A DNA stretch of 64,000 nucleotides from assembly GCA_911728435.2 (NCBI GenBank), contig OU452205.1:6082260-6146259 (forward strand), in the 5' to 3' direction. Below, piece after piece: positions 22,696 through 34,039 of the stretch; position 1 is the stretch's first letter; the number at the start of each line of letters is the position of its first letter. Below the pieces are notes generated by a model. The model worked only from the letters and a program-made list of their open reading frames with translations. It ran no database searches and was not told the origin of the DNA. This DNA comes from Apoderus coryli (taxonomy: Eukaryota > Arthropoda > Insecta > Coleoptera > Attelabidae). A program made the translations under genes and the position numbers.

Positions 22696-23340
22696 CAATA
22701 ACATCAGGAATTAAGATAGGTACAATATGATAATATGAAAGGAATTTCGTTTTCAGACTATTGTCCAGAATTAATCGATCACAATTTTAGATATATTTAC
22801 TGATAATCCAACGTAACAATAATATATATTACTTGAACCAAACAAATAAAACACTGATATTTCGAAATTTATTTATTTTTATATTGTTGAGATATTAATT
22901 AGTTTTTTACACGATTTTTGTTCAAAACAATATTTTATTTTATGTTAATTATTAGTGAATGTTGGTAGGAAGAGTGGGTTTTCACCAAATGCTGCAAGGT
23001 TTTTGAGTGAAATTAAAGTATGAATAGAGATCGTTGATTTTACTTTATAGCTCTATTTGACGAACTAATGCATGTTTGATATTTTTGAACACCAAAAATA
23101 AAATACCTCTCCGTGTTTTAGGAATAAAAGTAATTTTGTCTTTATCAAAGTTATGCAAAAAAATTGGGAAAGGGGAAATTAATAATTTACTTTATCCAAA
23201 TGCATTTTCTATATTTATTTATTTCTTTATATCAGTCATTTTAGCCAAAGGACAGATTTTTTATAAAAACACTTGGGATTATTAATGAAATAATTTCGTA
23301 ATTTAAATTAGAGTAGGTAAATACCTATTTTTTCCTCTCA
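22696..23340. other. Intergenic stretch after hyccin
   Basis: Hyccin 3' UTR and flank, AT-rich. No other gene seen. Confidence 0.4.
22845..22850 (+). promoter_or_regulatory. Candidate hyccin polyadenylation signal
   Basis: AATAAA lies 150 bases after the hyccin stop codon, the first such hexamer downstream in the + orientation. Confidence 0.45.
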
Positions 23341-23381
23341 GGTTAAATGGAGTGGAAGTTTCTTTTTAAAGGTCCCAAAAG

Positions 23382-24632
23382 ATGCGAGTTGAAACGCCAA
23401 AAAACACCAAGGTGGCGAAACATCCAAGAAAAATCGAATTGGTTGCTCTTCCAATAGAAAAGCTGAAAACTAAATTTCTTTGCGAAGCCCATTTTAAACC
23501 AGAATTATTGCTTTCGCCTAGACTGCCTAAAAACGCATTACCTAATAAACAAAACGATCTTCCAATGATAGGTGTTAAAGCTAAAGCCACCTATTCGAAT
23601 ATTCTGCGGTCTCCAGATGAACTCCAGCCATCTACAACCTCCAGTCCCCGTTTACATACCCCAGAGCCATTTATTCAGTCATCTTCGGAGACGAGAAGCA
23701 ATGAAACTTCACAGTTTCTTCAAGATATAACCAATATGCATTCCCCAAAGAAAACAACTCCGGATACCCCCAGAAAAACCAATCTAAAGAGAAAACTTCA
23801 CACCACTACAGCGAACTTACATAAAATTAAAGCCAAACTAATAAAGACAAAATCACATTTTCCTCGGGAAGCTAATAATTTGACTCCGTTTTGCAAGGCA
23901 CTTGTGAGCATGCAATTGTACCATAAAAAAGGAAAACCTTGGACCCTGGAAGAGAAAAAAGCTTCTATTGCCCTTTATTATAAATCACCTTCAACTTATA
24001 GATTTATGAGGCAGAACGGATGTCAGTTGCCCGCGCGCTCTACTATAATCTCCTGGTTATCTCAATATGAACAAAATCCTGGTTTCAATAAGCATTTATT
24101 TAAAATCTTAAAGATAAAGGTGAAAACTCTGTCTAAAAAAGCACAAGAATGTGTTTTACTTTTTGACGAAATGGCCATTAAAAAATGTTTAGAATTTTCC
24201 AAAAACAAAGATATGATAGAAGGCTTAGGCGAATTTGGTAGAAGACCAGTATACGCAAAACAAGCACTGGTTGTCATGGTCAGAGGTCTTTACAGTAATT
24301 GGAAAATTCCAATTTCATTTTATTTCACAGAGAATGGTGTCAAAAGTGACCAGCTCGTTCAAATATTGTTAAAGAATTTGAAGGAATTAAAAAATATTGG
24401 TTTAAATCCTACTGCTGTAATTTGCGACCAAAGTACCACTAATCAAAAAGTGTACAAATCTCTTAATATTTCTAAAGAAGCCCCATATTTTATTTTTGAA
24501 AATTGCAAAATATTAAAGAATGGGCACCATGGGGGTCACATAATGTTTATCCTTTTGTTTGATTATAACATAAAAAAAATAAATATTAAATTTTTTCGGG
24601 GATATTTATGTTTTTCTTTTTCATATAGTTAA
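23382..24632 (+). pseudogene. P-element-like (THAP9-type) transposase, 5'- and 3'-truncated
   Basis: A 416-codon open frame. Residues 1-60 hold the second half of a THAP zinc finger (FLCEAHFKPELLL, LPKNALPNK), with the first Cys pair missing. A Ser/Thr-rich linker and a basic coiled segment follow. From about residue 165 come the HTH-like GKPWTLEEKKASIALYYKSP and RFMRQNGCQLPARSTIISWL. The RNase H-like core carries FDEMAIKKCLEFSKNKDMIE (Asp at about residue 261), YAKQALVVMVRGLYSNWKIP and LNPTAVICDQSTTNQKVYKS (Asp at about 349). It stops before the last catalytic residue and the GTP-binding insertion seen in P/THAP9 proteins. One long frame without stops suggests a fairly young or constrained copy. 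It may be an exon rather than a whole gene. Confidence 0.82.
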
Positions 24633-24659
24633 TATCTTCTGTTTTTTTTTTGTACTATT

Positions 24660-25345
24660 GTAAGACACTTTTGATAGCAACCTCGAATGGTAGGAGGCAT
24701 TATTTATTTCAACTACCGAATGTTTGGTAAAAGTTGTTCTGAAAACCATTTTCAGAAGCTCTGTTGATACTATGATGCAACACGGTGTGAAAAGCTTTCC
24801 TAAGGTCGAGGGTGGAGATGGAGTGTGGCTTCTTGTTCTTGCGCTGATGTTTGCTAACGCACTCCAGCATCGCGGAGTTGGCCAGAGTACCATCGAGGTC
24901 CCTAAAGCCCCTCTGCTCTTGCGAGAAGGGAAGCCGTTGGAACCTCTTTGCCAAGATTTTGTTGAAGAGACGATATGCAGCAGAGGAAACCGTAATAGGA
25001 CGCCATGCGTCGACTGTGGCTGGATCAGCTCTCTGCTTTGGGATCAGCATAGTCCTGTTGGTCCGCCAACCGTTTGGAATCTCACAGGAAAAGATACAAA
25101 GATTGAAGAGGAGGAAGGAGATGTGATGGTATTTTCCGAAGATCGGAAATACGGGTGCCATCGGGACCCCTCGAGTCCGATTGTTTTTTGGAGATGACGG
25201 CCTCAAGGTCTTCTAGAGTTATAGGGAGGTATAACCCCGGTGAGGTCTTATGGTCAGTTATGAACTCGTTGTTGAGTGGGGATTCGGCACCAAATATCTC
25301 CTGGTAGGCGAGCTCGATCGTGTTGATCTCAGGCACCACACCGGT
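24660..25345 (-). mobile_element. R2-like LINE reverse transcriptase fragment
   Basis: Two overlapping minus-strand frames join as EINTIELAYQEIFGAESPL, SRGPDGTRISDLRKIPSHLL, then PNGWRTNRTMLIPKQRADPA, AWRPITVSSAAYRLFNKILA, FSQEQRGFRDLDGTLANSAM and STLDLRKAFHTVLHHS. These are the N-terminal RT blocks of the R2/NeSL type. The catalytic FADD segment and the C-terminal endonuclease are absent, and one frameshift lies near 25090. R2 proper sits in 28S rDNA; this copy has no rDNA around it. Confidence 0.8.
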
Positions 25346-26320
25346 TTCGTCATGTTTTCATGGTAATCAGCGGAGGATTGGGCTATTTACATTGGGCATT
25401 TAAATGATATCAAAACCGATGATTTAAAGAAAATATATAGTGAGATTATCGGATTCCATTTTTACATCCGTTTAACATTACATACAATAGAATTTATGGA
25501 AAGATTAATTTTTATTAGAATTTTCTAATAGCATGAAGTTAATAATAGGTTAGCACCGAAATTTCGTGGCAATTCTGTTGCCTACTGGACCAACTATCAC
25601 TGATGAGTCGTGGATCGACGAAACGGTTGTCTGGTGGATGCCTAATTGCTACAGAAAGGCCTATATTTTATAGTTAGAATTTTAATTGTTCTGCCACATG
25701 ATTCTACATAGTTCAATAATAGCGATTGAGTTGAGTTCAGTGTATTGAGTTACCTACACTATTTTTAAGCTTTCGTTTGATTCTGTCCAGCATACCGCGG
25801 GATATTAGTTTGCTAATATTCTTCAGATCAACTATCAATTAGACATGATATTAAATTAGGCACTTGGGAAACTTCCAGAAATTATGGCGACAATTTTTTT
25901 TATTTTATCCTTGATGTTCTGTTATGTTCTCACTCTCGTTAGGGAATCAATCGATTGTTAACAGTGCCTCGAATGGGGGTTTTAAAGTGTGTTCAAAATT
26001 ATCGCTGTCCATTGCTCTGGTCGTTAGAAAAATACACGTTGCTTGAATAGGTAAATAGCAGAATTCCCGCCAAGCCACTTTCTAAATTAAATTATATCCA
26101 ATTTTTGTAGCAGCAAAATTTGCGGCTACACCTTGAGATAAAATTAAAATTATGAAATTTGCATTAAACAAATATTGCCTGGGTATGTATTTATGTGTTA
26201 AGTTTTATATAACAAAATTATGTATATGTTTGTTGCTTTGTTAAGTTTGTTGAGATTTTATTCGTTGTTATTCCAAAGAAAGCAGTAATAAATTCATTTC
26301 TCTCTCTAATTGCTGATATG
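25346..26320. other. Intergenic, apart from the hammerhead at 25568-25661
   Basis: AT-rich sequence with no gene recognised. The only structured part I see is the hammerhead-like segment annotated separately. Confidence 0.4.
25568..25661 (+). ncRNA. Candidate type I hammerhead ribozyme
   Basis: The + strand has the complete core. CTGATGA is at 25600-25606, stem II is GTCG/CGAC with loop TGGAT, GAAAC is at 25620-25624, and a two-pair stem III leads to GTC (25629-25631), the expected cleavage site. Stem I is extensive: CTATCA pairs with TGGTGG next to the core, then after an internal loop TTCTGTTGC (25573-25581) with GCTACAGAA (25648-25656), and GGC with GCC outside it. All conserved core bases are present. 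Unlike the other motifs here, it has the classic CTGATGAG start and no recognisable Penelope flank. Pairings are from reading, not folding software. Confidence 0.75.
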
Positions 26321-26322
26321 TA

Positions 26323-28000
26323 CAGGGTCATTCATTATATTTTGCACCTAGAGCCGTTATTATGGGTGATACAAATTTTAATGCAAAAATTTTAGGTCTT
26401 ATAGTTTAAATGGGACACGCTATATATTATACGATAAAATGAAAGATTTTTTTGTTCTGATATTTCAGCTTAAAACTTAAATTTCAGTTACTGGAAATCA
26501 TCAACCATATTGTTTATTGTTCGGAAAATAATCAAGTGAGCGCTGATTACAATTGACATGTTATTATGTCAACAATATAATAATTGGTTGACATTACATA
26601 TAATAATAATAATTACTTTATTGGGTGAAATTAATTACACAAAAGGCGGAGTTGAGGCTAAGCCTCCTATCTTAACCTATTCACAACTTTACCTAATCTA
26701 AACTAAACAAAACCCTATAAGAAACGAAAACAAAAAACAATTATGACTTCAATAAAAATTTAAATATAAGATATACCCAATAAAAACAAAACAAAATATG
26801 AAAATGAAAATACAATGAAAAGATCAAATTGATTTATCAAGTCACTCAAACATACTCACTAATTACTTACTAAAAGGTGATACCATTATTAATAATTAAG
26901 TCTCGAACTGAGGCCCTGAAACGTTGACCAGACAAACACGCCACTTCAACAGGCAATGCGTTGTACAATCGTGAGATACTGTAACTCAAATAATGCAGTG
27001 CTATGGAGTAATAACGTGACTATTGCGAGTATTTATAGAATGACCACGACCTCCATACTCAATTTTATTGAATAAATATAGAGGAGTCTTCGAATGCACA
27101 ATTTTATTGTACAAAACCAGTAGATGTAGAAGCATGAGCTGAATCCTATGCTCTTCGGCACCCAGTAGGCAGGGCCCATAAACGACATCGCCAAAATTAA
27201 AGTGTGACAGAACCAGACTATCACAAAGCATTTTCCTGGTGGACTGGTTCAATAAAAGTCGTTGACTGTATATCATCTTCAGGTTGCAGAACGCTTTCTT
27301 GATGCAGGCACCTACATGTTCCCTAAACCGCAAATCAGCGTCAATTAACATTCCCAAGCTTTTAACAACAGTTTGACATTTCAAATCAACACCATCTAGA
27401 TTAAGTTTCAGCACGGTGGAAGCAGCAATTTTGGCCTGATGCGTTCCCAATAGCAACAGCTGTGTCTTGTCTGGATTTATAGTAAGGCAGTGATTCTTAG
27501 ATAGTTCCACAAGACTCCGCAAATCGTAATTTACATGCTCACAACTTTGAGCAATATCCGTCGGCCTAAAGGATATATATACTTGAGTATCGTCAGCATA
27601 TAAATGAGCTGAGCAATATCTCAATCTCTTTACAAATTGTGAAGTATACAAGGAGGACAGCATTGGCTCAAGAATATTTCACCAGTGGTTTTGCTACTTG
27701 ACAATTAATAAATTAATTTGCACAAATTAAATTAAATGGGGTATTCAGATGAAGAAAAACACGACGTAATCAGGCACACTTGGTTATTTTTATTGGTTGA
27801 TGGTTTCCAGTAACCGACATTTTAGTTTTAAACCGAAATATCTCAAGAAAAAGATCTTTTATTTGATATTGTATAGGGTGTTCCATTTAGATATAATTTT
27901 GCAAATCAATTTTTTGATTCCAATAGTTACTACAGTAGAACTCTAAAACTTTTGTATTTAAGACTCTAGGTGGGTGTCAAAATATTTTGAATAACCCTGT
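26323..28000. mobile_element. Long-TIR MITE (CAGGGT ends) carrying a LINE insertion
   Basis: Ends CAGGGTCATTC and GAATAACCCTG lie next to TA on both sides. The inverted arms extend well inside: 26420-26515 matches the reverse complement of 27780-27895, for example TTACTGGAAATCATCAACCA against TTACTGGAAACCATCAACCA. The LINE at 26599-27665 sits in the middle, leaving an original element of about 600 bp with no coding sequence. Confidence 0.75.
26599..27665 (-). mobile_element. LINE 3' half (Jockey-like RT with YADD)
   Basis: The minus strand reads SAHLYADDTQVYISFRPTDI (catalytic YADD near 27588-27600), LTINPDKTQLLLLGTHQAK, VKSLGMLIDADLRFREHVG, LLLNQSTRKMLCDSLVLSHF and NFGDVVYGPCLLG. A frame change near 27130 enters the C-terminal part, LVLYNKIVHSKTPLYLFNKI. 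The 3' UTR ends in AATAAAGTAATTATTATTAT. It is 5'-truncated just before the catalytic block and related to the larger LINE at 40139-43971. Confidence 0.85.
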
Positions 28001-28877
28001 ACATACCAAACTAAGTATGTATAAGAAAGTAACTCCTGAAATTGTATTAACATTTAAGATAATTAGCAGTTAATTAAAATTCTAGTAAACTTGAGAATGT
28101 ATGTGTGTACATTTCACTAAGAAATTACATATTATTATAGGCAGAGGGTCCCAAAAGTTGGGTCCCTTATGTACACATCTTTAAGGTTAGTTATTTGTTC
28201 ATTGTTTATCAGATTCTTCTCGAATATTCTATAATTTATGTTCATTGTTTTAACGCCCAAGATTTTTCTGTAATTTTCTAGATGCCGGAATACGGGAATA
28301 AATTTTAACAGAAAAAGAAAAATTGTGTATAATATACAGTGTGTAATTATTTTTGGATTTGTGAACACAGCAATATATTATGCAAATTTTTTTAATTTGT
28401 TTTTTTTTTTGAGGTGCTGTATATACAAAAAATTAAATTAAGGTGGATTATGCATGTTTCCGAAAGCGTTTGCCAAGATGACTACTTGTATTGCATTTTC
28501 ATAATGTTAGAGTAGGAATTGTTTGTCAAAATGCTCTTAAGATTCTGCTGCATTTTCCACCTTAATAACATATTTAAAAACGCTTTACCTTAAGTTATAG
28601 CATAGTTGGAATGAAATCTTTAAAGTTTCCTGTGAATGCTATGTTCAATGCTTTTTCTGTTGCATTTATATTGGATATAATCGTAAAATCGACAATTTTT
28701 GACTCAATCAACTAATTATAGTTGTTATTGGTGTTTATACAACTGTGTTCAAGTTAGTTTAACATTAATAACAGTTCAAACAGTGAAATTTGGTGGCTTT
28801 CCTGCGAGAAATCTGCAACGGTAACCGACAGCAATAATAGAAACTTTATAAATCGAACCGAGTAAATATATTTATTA

Positions 28878-30950
28878 CACTTCGCATGAAAATTAACGCA
28901 CCACTAAAATTTGGCACAATTTCAAAGTTAATTTTCTCGCAAACTGCTGAATCGATTTGGACATTTTTTTCTTTAAATTGTAGCTGAAATCTTTAGGGAA
29001 GACTCTGTCAAACAACTTTTAATTGAGATCGAAGTTTGAGGAATGTACAGGGTGTTTAAAAGAAACCAGTTTGATCTTTTCTGCGCATTTTGTGTTTTAT
29101 TCACGTTTGTAGCTCTGTTATAATAATAATAATTATAATAGTTTTATTACTCAACAGAACAAGTTCCATTTACAGAGAAATGCATACAAAAACCATTTAT
29201 AACTAAAGCTTAACTATATTAAATAACAGTAGGTACATCAATAAACAACGAAAATCAACCAAAGTACACAAGTATTAATGAACATCAAGTTCCTTTAGTA
29301 TTGATTCCGCGGAAGACAATATTTCATTCAGAGAATCAAAAAATATATCACACTGATCATTAACCAAATTAAATTGCCGGCACATAGTATAAATGGGAGA
29401 TTTTAATATAACATTTGTTCTGGCTCGCTCATTATAAAATGCAATAGAACTTCTAGCATTGATACGCGGAACCAACAGAGATACCTTTTCCAGTAGCTCA
29501 GGGCACACTACATCACTATTGAATATCTTATATAGAAAACTTATACTAAACAAATTTCTCCTTAAACTTTGAAATTGAAATCGGTCAATAAGATAAGGTA
29601 TTCCGCGATCCGGGTAAGTTCCATCAATTTTAAAGCACAAACATTTTAAAAATTTACGCTAAACTTTCTCAATCATTTGAATATCACAGTCATAGCAGGG
29701 GTACCAGACCAAAGAGCAATACTCAAGCTTGGATCTTACATATGCAAAATATAGAGTATTCGAAGTAACGACAGTGAATTAATGTTAATTAATGAAATAC
29801 ATAATTTAAAGTTAAAAGCATTTATTTGACATTATTCAAGAAAAAGTTTCAAAAGTTAACCAAATGAAATCAAAATTAGTGAAAAAATAAAAAATCTACT
29901 CTAATCTCGCTTGACATCGACGACCCATACTTTGAACCAGACGTCTTATTTGTTCTTGATCAATATTAATCCACATTTCTCGAACAAAGTTTTCTACATC
30001 ATCCAAACATGCAGGTAGGGATAAGCTGTATATCCATTAGATCCCTCAAATGTTCTTTAGAATTGAGATCTGGACTGCGTGGATGCCAGTCCTGAGTTTG
30101 TATATCCACCTGCTAAATAAACTCGCAGTGTGTGGTCTAGCGTTGTCTTGCATTAGTACAAAGTTATCACTAATATAGCCAGCGAAAGAGACGACATGCA
30201 AACAAAATTTCCGTGATGTACCTTGCACTATTTAAAGCTCCTCCACGCAAAGACATGATGTCTGTACGAGCAGTTAAAGAGATTCCGCCTCAAAATAGCA
30301 CAGAACCTCCATTCAATAACTCGGTTTGGTGAATATTGCACTGCGAGTAACGTTCATTTGGTCGTCGAATAACTCTTACCGTCGGTCGTTGCTGTAGAGA
30401 CAAAACCTGGTCTCATCTGTAAATGAAACTCTGCCCCAATCTTCAGAAGTTCAGTTTACATATTTCCTGACAAATTGAAGTCTTGCTCGGATATGGTCTG
30501 CATTTAATCTTGGTCCTCTTACTGAAATTCTTAATCTTTAATTCTGTGAGACGTCTCCTTACAGTTGACACACTGACGTAGATATTATCAAATGAGAAAC
30601 ACCCAAACTTCTACCTATGGCTCAGTAGTTGGATCAATGTAGTTGCCATCACACATTCATCTCGAGTTAAATTTCTTGTTTGACGCTCCATATTTTGCAA
30701 TGATAACACCAAATGCAGAGAAATTACAAAATAAATTCAAATAACACTGACAGATAGTGACGCTACTTTGCATTTCAAATTAATCTCTGTATTAAATTTA
30801 ACAATAGACATAAAAACGTGAATAAAAACACAACATGCTCAGAAAAGTTACAATTTAAACAAAAATTCCAAATCGATTCAGCAGTTTGCGAGAAAATTAA
30901 CTTTGCAATTGTCCCAAATTTTAATGGTGCATTAATTTTGATGCCAAGTG
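28878..30950 (-). mobile_element. Tc1-like transposon with a nested LINE fragment
   Basis: TA-flanked ends CACTTCGCATGAAAATTAA and TTAATTTTGATGCCAAGTG. The TIRs extend inward, with AAGTTAATTTTCTCGCAAAC repeated in inverse near 30890. The minus strand from about 30560 down to 29890 decodes a broken Tc1 transposase: WGRVSFTDETRFCL, IRRPNERYSQCNIHQTELL, GGSVLFWGGISLTARTDIM and WHPRSPDLNSKEHL. Many stops make it inactive. A LINE fragment occupies 29121-29764. Confidence 0.82.
29121..29764 (-). mobile_element. LINE ORF2 C-terminal fragment
   Basis: The minus strand reads SNTLYFAYVRSKLEYCSLVW, a stop in the QRKFLK motif, then MCFKIDGTYPDRGIPYLIDR and KSPIYTMCRQFNLVNDQCDI. It belongs to the same family as the LINE at 17465-19275. 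It ends in AATAAAACTATTATAATTAT-like repeats and is inserted in the Tc1 element. Confidence 0.8.
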
Positions 30951-31041
30951 TATATCAATTAGTTCTATACTGCCTACTCAAAACAAAAAAATATTAACGT
31001 AGAAAAGTAGTCCATCCTTGAGTGGAGTTATAATTTCAATG

Positions 31042-31670
31042 ATAAATAAAAGTCAAATCTCCACGAAATAATCTTTAATAGAATGATCTTTCTTTCTTCT
31101 CTTCTTTGACCTCTTACTGAATCAGATCAGCATAAGGTAATTCTTTTTAGCCACACTTCTTTTTTTTCAGTCATTCGTGTCAAAAAAGAAATCAGTTATT
31201 GACACGAATATAATAATAATAGTAATAAGCGTATATTTCCAACAGACTCACAAAAAAAAATCCAGGAATTACAGGAAATCTCTATTCTCTCAATTATTGC
31301 TTACATACAACGTATTATTACTAATTACAAAGAACAATACAAGAGAAAATGCAAACATTAGTGATAATAGCGATATTACAATAATATTCACAATAATAAA
31401 CAACAATAAAAATAATAAGTAATAATAGCAATATACAGAATATGAAAATATATTATATAATGACTTCTTAAAAAAATTTGGAAAAGGTTTTAAAGTTTTT
31501 TAACCTTTAATTTCACAAAATGACTTCAATGGAATTGTATCTATCTCGTGAAATTATTAAATATAAGCAACTGAAGATGGTACCAGTCGGGTTTCGAAAC
31601 ATGTCTGGCTAAAAGGAATTACCGATCATTATATTAAAGATTATTTCCTGGAGATTTGACTATTATTTAT
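31042..31670. repeat. Inverted repeat with an internal hammerhead-like core
   Basis: Arms of about 46 bp (31042-31087 and 31625-31670) contain TTAAAGATTATTTC and GGAGATTTGAC in inverse copies with only three or so mismatches. Just inside the right arm a + strand core runs from CTGAAGA (31571-31577) through a six-pair stem II with one U-U mismatch and GAAAC to GTC at 31603-31605. The layout resembles inverted terminal regions of Penelope-like elements. No reverse transcriptase is left between the arms. Confidence 0.6.
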
Positions 31671-32166
31671 GGTTGAAAAAAATATCAATTTCAAATAGTT
31701 TTATTTTGTTTATACAGTCGTATAATATAACAAGAAATCAGATGAACAATATAAATATTATGTGTATAGTCAAATTTTGGTCTTTTAATAAATAAATGTA
31801 AACATTATTCCATATACAAATTCTATATAATGTATAAATTCATCTTGTAATATTTATTTATTACGTTAAATTTAATGAAAGAATATCAGTATGTATACTA
31901 ACAAATTTAGGAACTGATTTATCGTAAAAGTAGAAGAGTTAAGATGCAAAATGGTACGAGAGAAAAGGATTTTGCAAATATTCCATTGTGAATATGTGAA
32001 GTTTAAGTTGTTTGGTAGGTAATGAAATAAAGCAAAGGGAATTTGATAAATATAAGGTGGCAGGCATTCAAGCTAAACAATATAACCTGAAAATGGTGAA
32101 ACATTGTGAAAATTTACATATTTTTTATTTCTAGTTCTCGAGTTTTTTTTTTCTATAAATATAGTA

Positions 32167-33816
32167 CGAGGGTTGCTTGCACTTTTGCCACTCTGATTGA
32201 GGTATCTCCAAAACATGCATTCTGTATGCAGCAACCGCTTCTTCAAGTGTCGAAAAACGTTGACCTCTCAGTTTGTTTTTTACGTACGGGAATAAAAAGA
32301 AGTCATTCGGTGCAAAGTCAGGACTATACGGTGGATGACTCATCAAATCGATGTTTTGGGTGCTCAAAAATGCAGTTGTGTGAGCCGATGTGTGAGAGCT
32401 CGCATTGTCGTGATGAAGAGTGATCCGTCTTCGGCGTTTGGTTTTCCTGATTTCTTGGAAGACAACTGGCAAACACATGGTTGTCTACCACTCAGAATTG
32501 ACTGTTCTGCGTTGTTCTAGTGGTACGGTTGCGACATGTCCAGTTTTTCCGAAAAAACCATTTGCTTGGAAGTGTTTCGTGCGCGAACAACTTTTGTTGG
32601 ATTTGGCTCATCTTGAAATACCCATACAGTCGACTGCTGTTTACTTTCGGCCTCATACGCGTAAATCCACGATTCATCACCGGTCACGATGTCATAGACG
32701 TGTTTCGAAGAACCGCGATCGTATTTTTTGAGAATTTCTTTGCACCAATCGACACGATCCTTTTTTTTTTGAGCGATTGACAAATTGTGTGGGATCCAAC
32801 GCGAACAAATTTTTTTGACAGTCAAATGTTTATGCAATATTGAATGTATGCTGGTCCCACTAATGCCTAAGGTTGTCTCAATCTCTTGATAGGTCACATG
32901 ACGATCTTTCAGTATCAGTTCGCGCACAGCATCAATGGTTTTCGGAACAACAACTGATTTTGGACGACCTTCACGAAATTCGTCTTGGAGTGAACTACGA
33001 CCACTATTGATAAACCCTGGTCCTTAAGGGAGCTTCATCGTCAAAAATTGAATTAAGTTCATCCATGCACTGTTGCGGAGGTAATCCACGTGGAAAGTTG
33101 TAAAAAATAGTCGCACGAAAATGTTCACGATTTAATTCCATTTTTGAGCCGAGATGAATCTTTTTAGTTACTGTAAACAACACAAATAGCGCTCGTATAT
33201 CAAAACGTTCAGAGTACGTATAACCTCAAAAAGCCTTTCACATATTCTGTTTGATTGTCCAAACAATAATAGGAATCTATACTCCGAACTTTCAAAGTCC
33301 GGGGTTTCATCACCTATGTCGGTGCAATCATTGCTTAGAGATTTGAAGTACGAGACGCTTAAATTGTTAATTGGTTTTCTGCAATGATATTCTCTTGTAA
33401 TTACAGTGACCCTTTGTTACAGATCCCTTTATCTCCTGCTGTGTGTTGGAGGGTTATCTTCTTCTTTTATGTGTGTCTTAACTAACATTTTATTTAGAAG
33501 TTTGAGGCGTAACATTCAGAAAATCGCAATCACCAAACAGTGAACAAGACCCCTGAGTCGCACCGATCAAGGAAATTGGAAACGCAAAACAGTGTGCAAG
33601 AAGTACATTATGGATATGGGCAGGAGCCCAGCTGCACTTTAATGTGCGTCCGTAAAAATTCCACTGGAAACTGGCTAAATACCTACTGGTGAAGGCCAAT
33701 ATCAAACAACAACAACACACATAACCTCAAAAATGTCCATCTTTACGATAGAGCTGTCAGTTGCCAGATTGCAACACCAGGGTTGCCAAATCCCGAAATA
33801 TAAAAGGCAATGCTCG
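32167..33816 (-). mobile_element. Mariner element with near-complete but frameshifted transposase
   Basis: Ends CGAGGGTTGC (left) and GCAATGCTCG (right) lie next to TA on both sides. Once the LINE at 33233-33720 is removed, about 1.15 kb remain. The minus strand carries FRATIFYNFPRGLPPQQCMD, then EFREGRPKSVVVPKTIDAV, the HTH piece RHVTYQEIETTLGISGTSIH, the first catalytic block VTGDESWIYAYEAESKQQST, a frameshift near 32500, ITLHHDNASSHTSAHTTAFL (second Asp) and SHPPYSPDFAPNDFFLFPYV (third Asp, D34D type). It ends about 20 residues short of the usual C-terminus. It is a broken copy, but all three catalytic Asp are still readable. Confidence 0.88.
33233..33720 (+). mobile_element. 5'-truncated LINE with 13-bp target duplication
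   Basis: The + strand reads FDCPNNNRNLYSELS and SLLRDLKYETLKLLIGFLQ, then a stop. This is the C-terminal Cys-containing end of a non-LTR ORF2 (HILFxCP...). A roughly 330-bp 3' UTR ends in CAACAACAACAACACAC. ATAACCTCAAAAA flanks it at 33220-33232 and 33721-33733. It is inserted in the mariner element's 5' end. Confidence 0.85.
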
Positions 33817-33998
33817 TATTAGTTTAAAATAGCCAATATAAATGTTTTATTCAAATCTCCCATTTAAACAATCTGTAAATAGTACCAGATCATATTATAA
33901 AACAATTACTTATTTTTGTTTCTTTTTCTTGGGATAAAGGTTCTGTTTTAAAACGGGAACATTTTCTTTGAAATATTTTTTTTATTTCAGTCTGTAGG

Positions 33999-34029
33999 TA
34001 CTACGTTTCGGATAGTATGCCTTCTTCAG
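33999..34029 (-). ncRNA. Hammerhead-like motif, Penelope-type
   Basis: On the minus strand CTGAAGA (34029-34023) is followed by a short GG/CC stem II with a bulge, GAAAC (34009-34005), stem III AC/GU with loop GUA, and GUA as the cleavage triplet. Stem I pairing is not obvious, so this is probably a decayed terminal region. Confidence 0.45.
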
Positions 34030-34039
34030 GTACATTTCT

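Noticed and set aside
24660..25345. An R2 insertion in ribosomal DNA
   Set aside because: No 28S rRNA sequence on either side; it is a stray 5' RT fragment.
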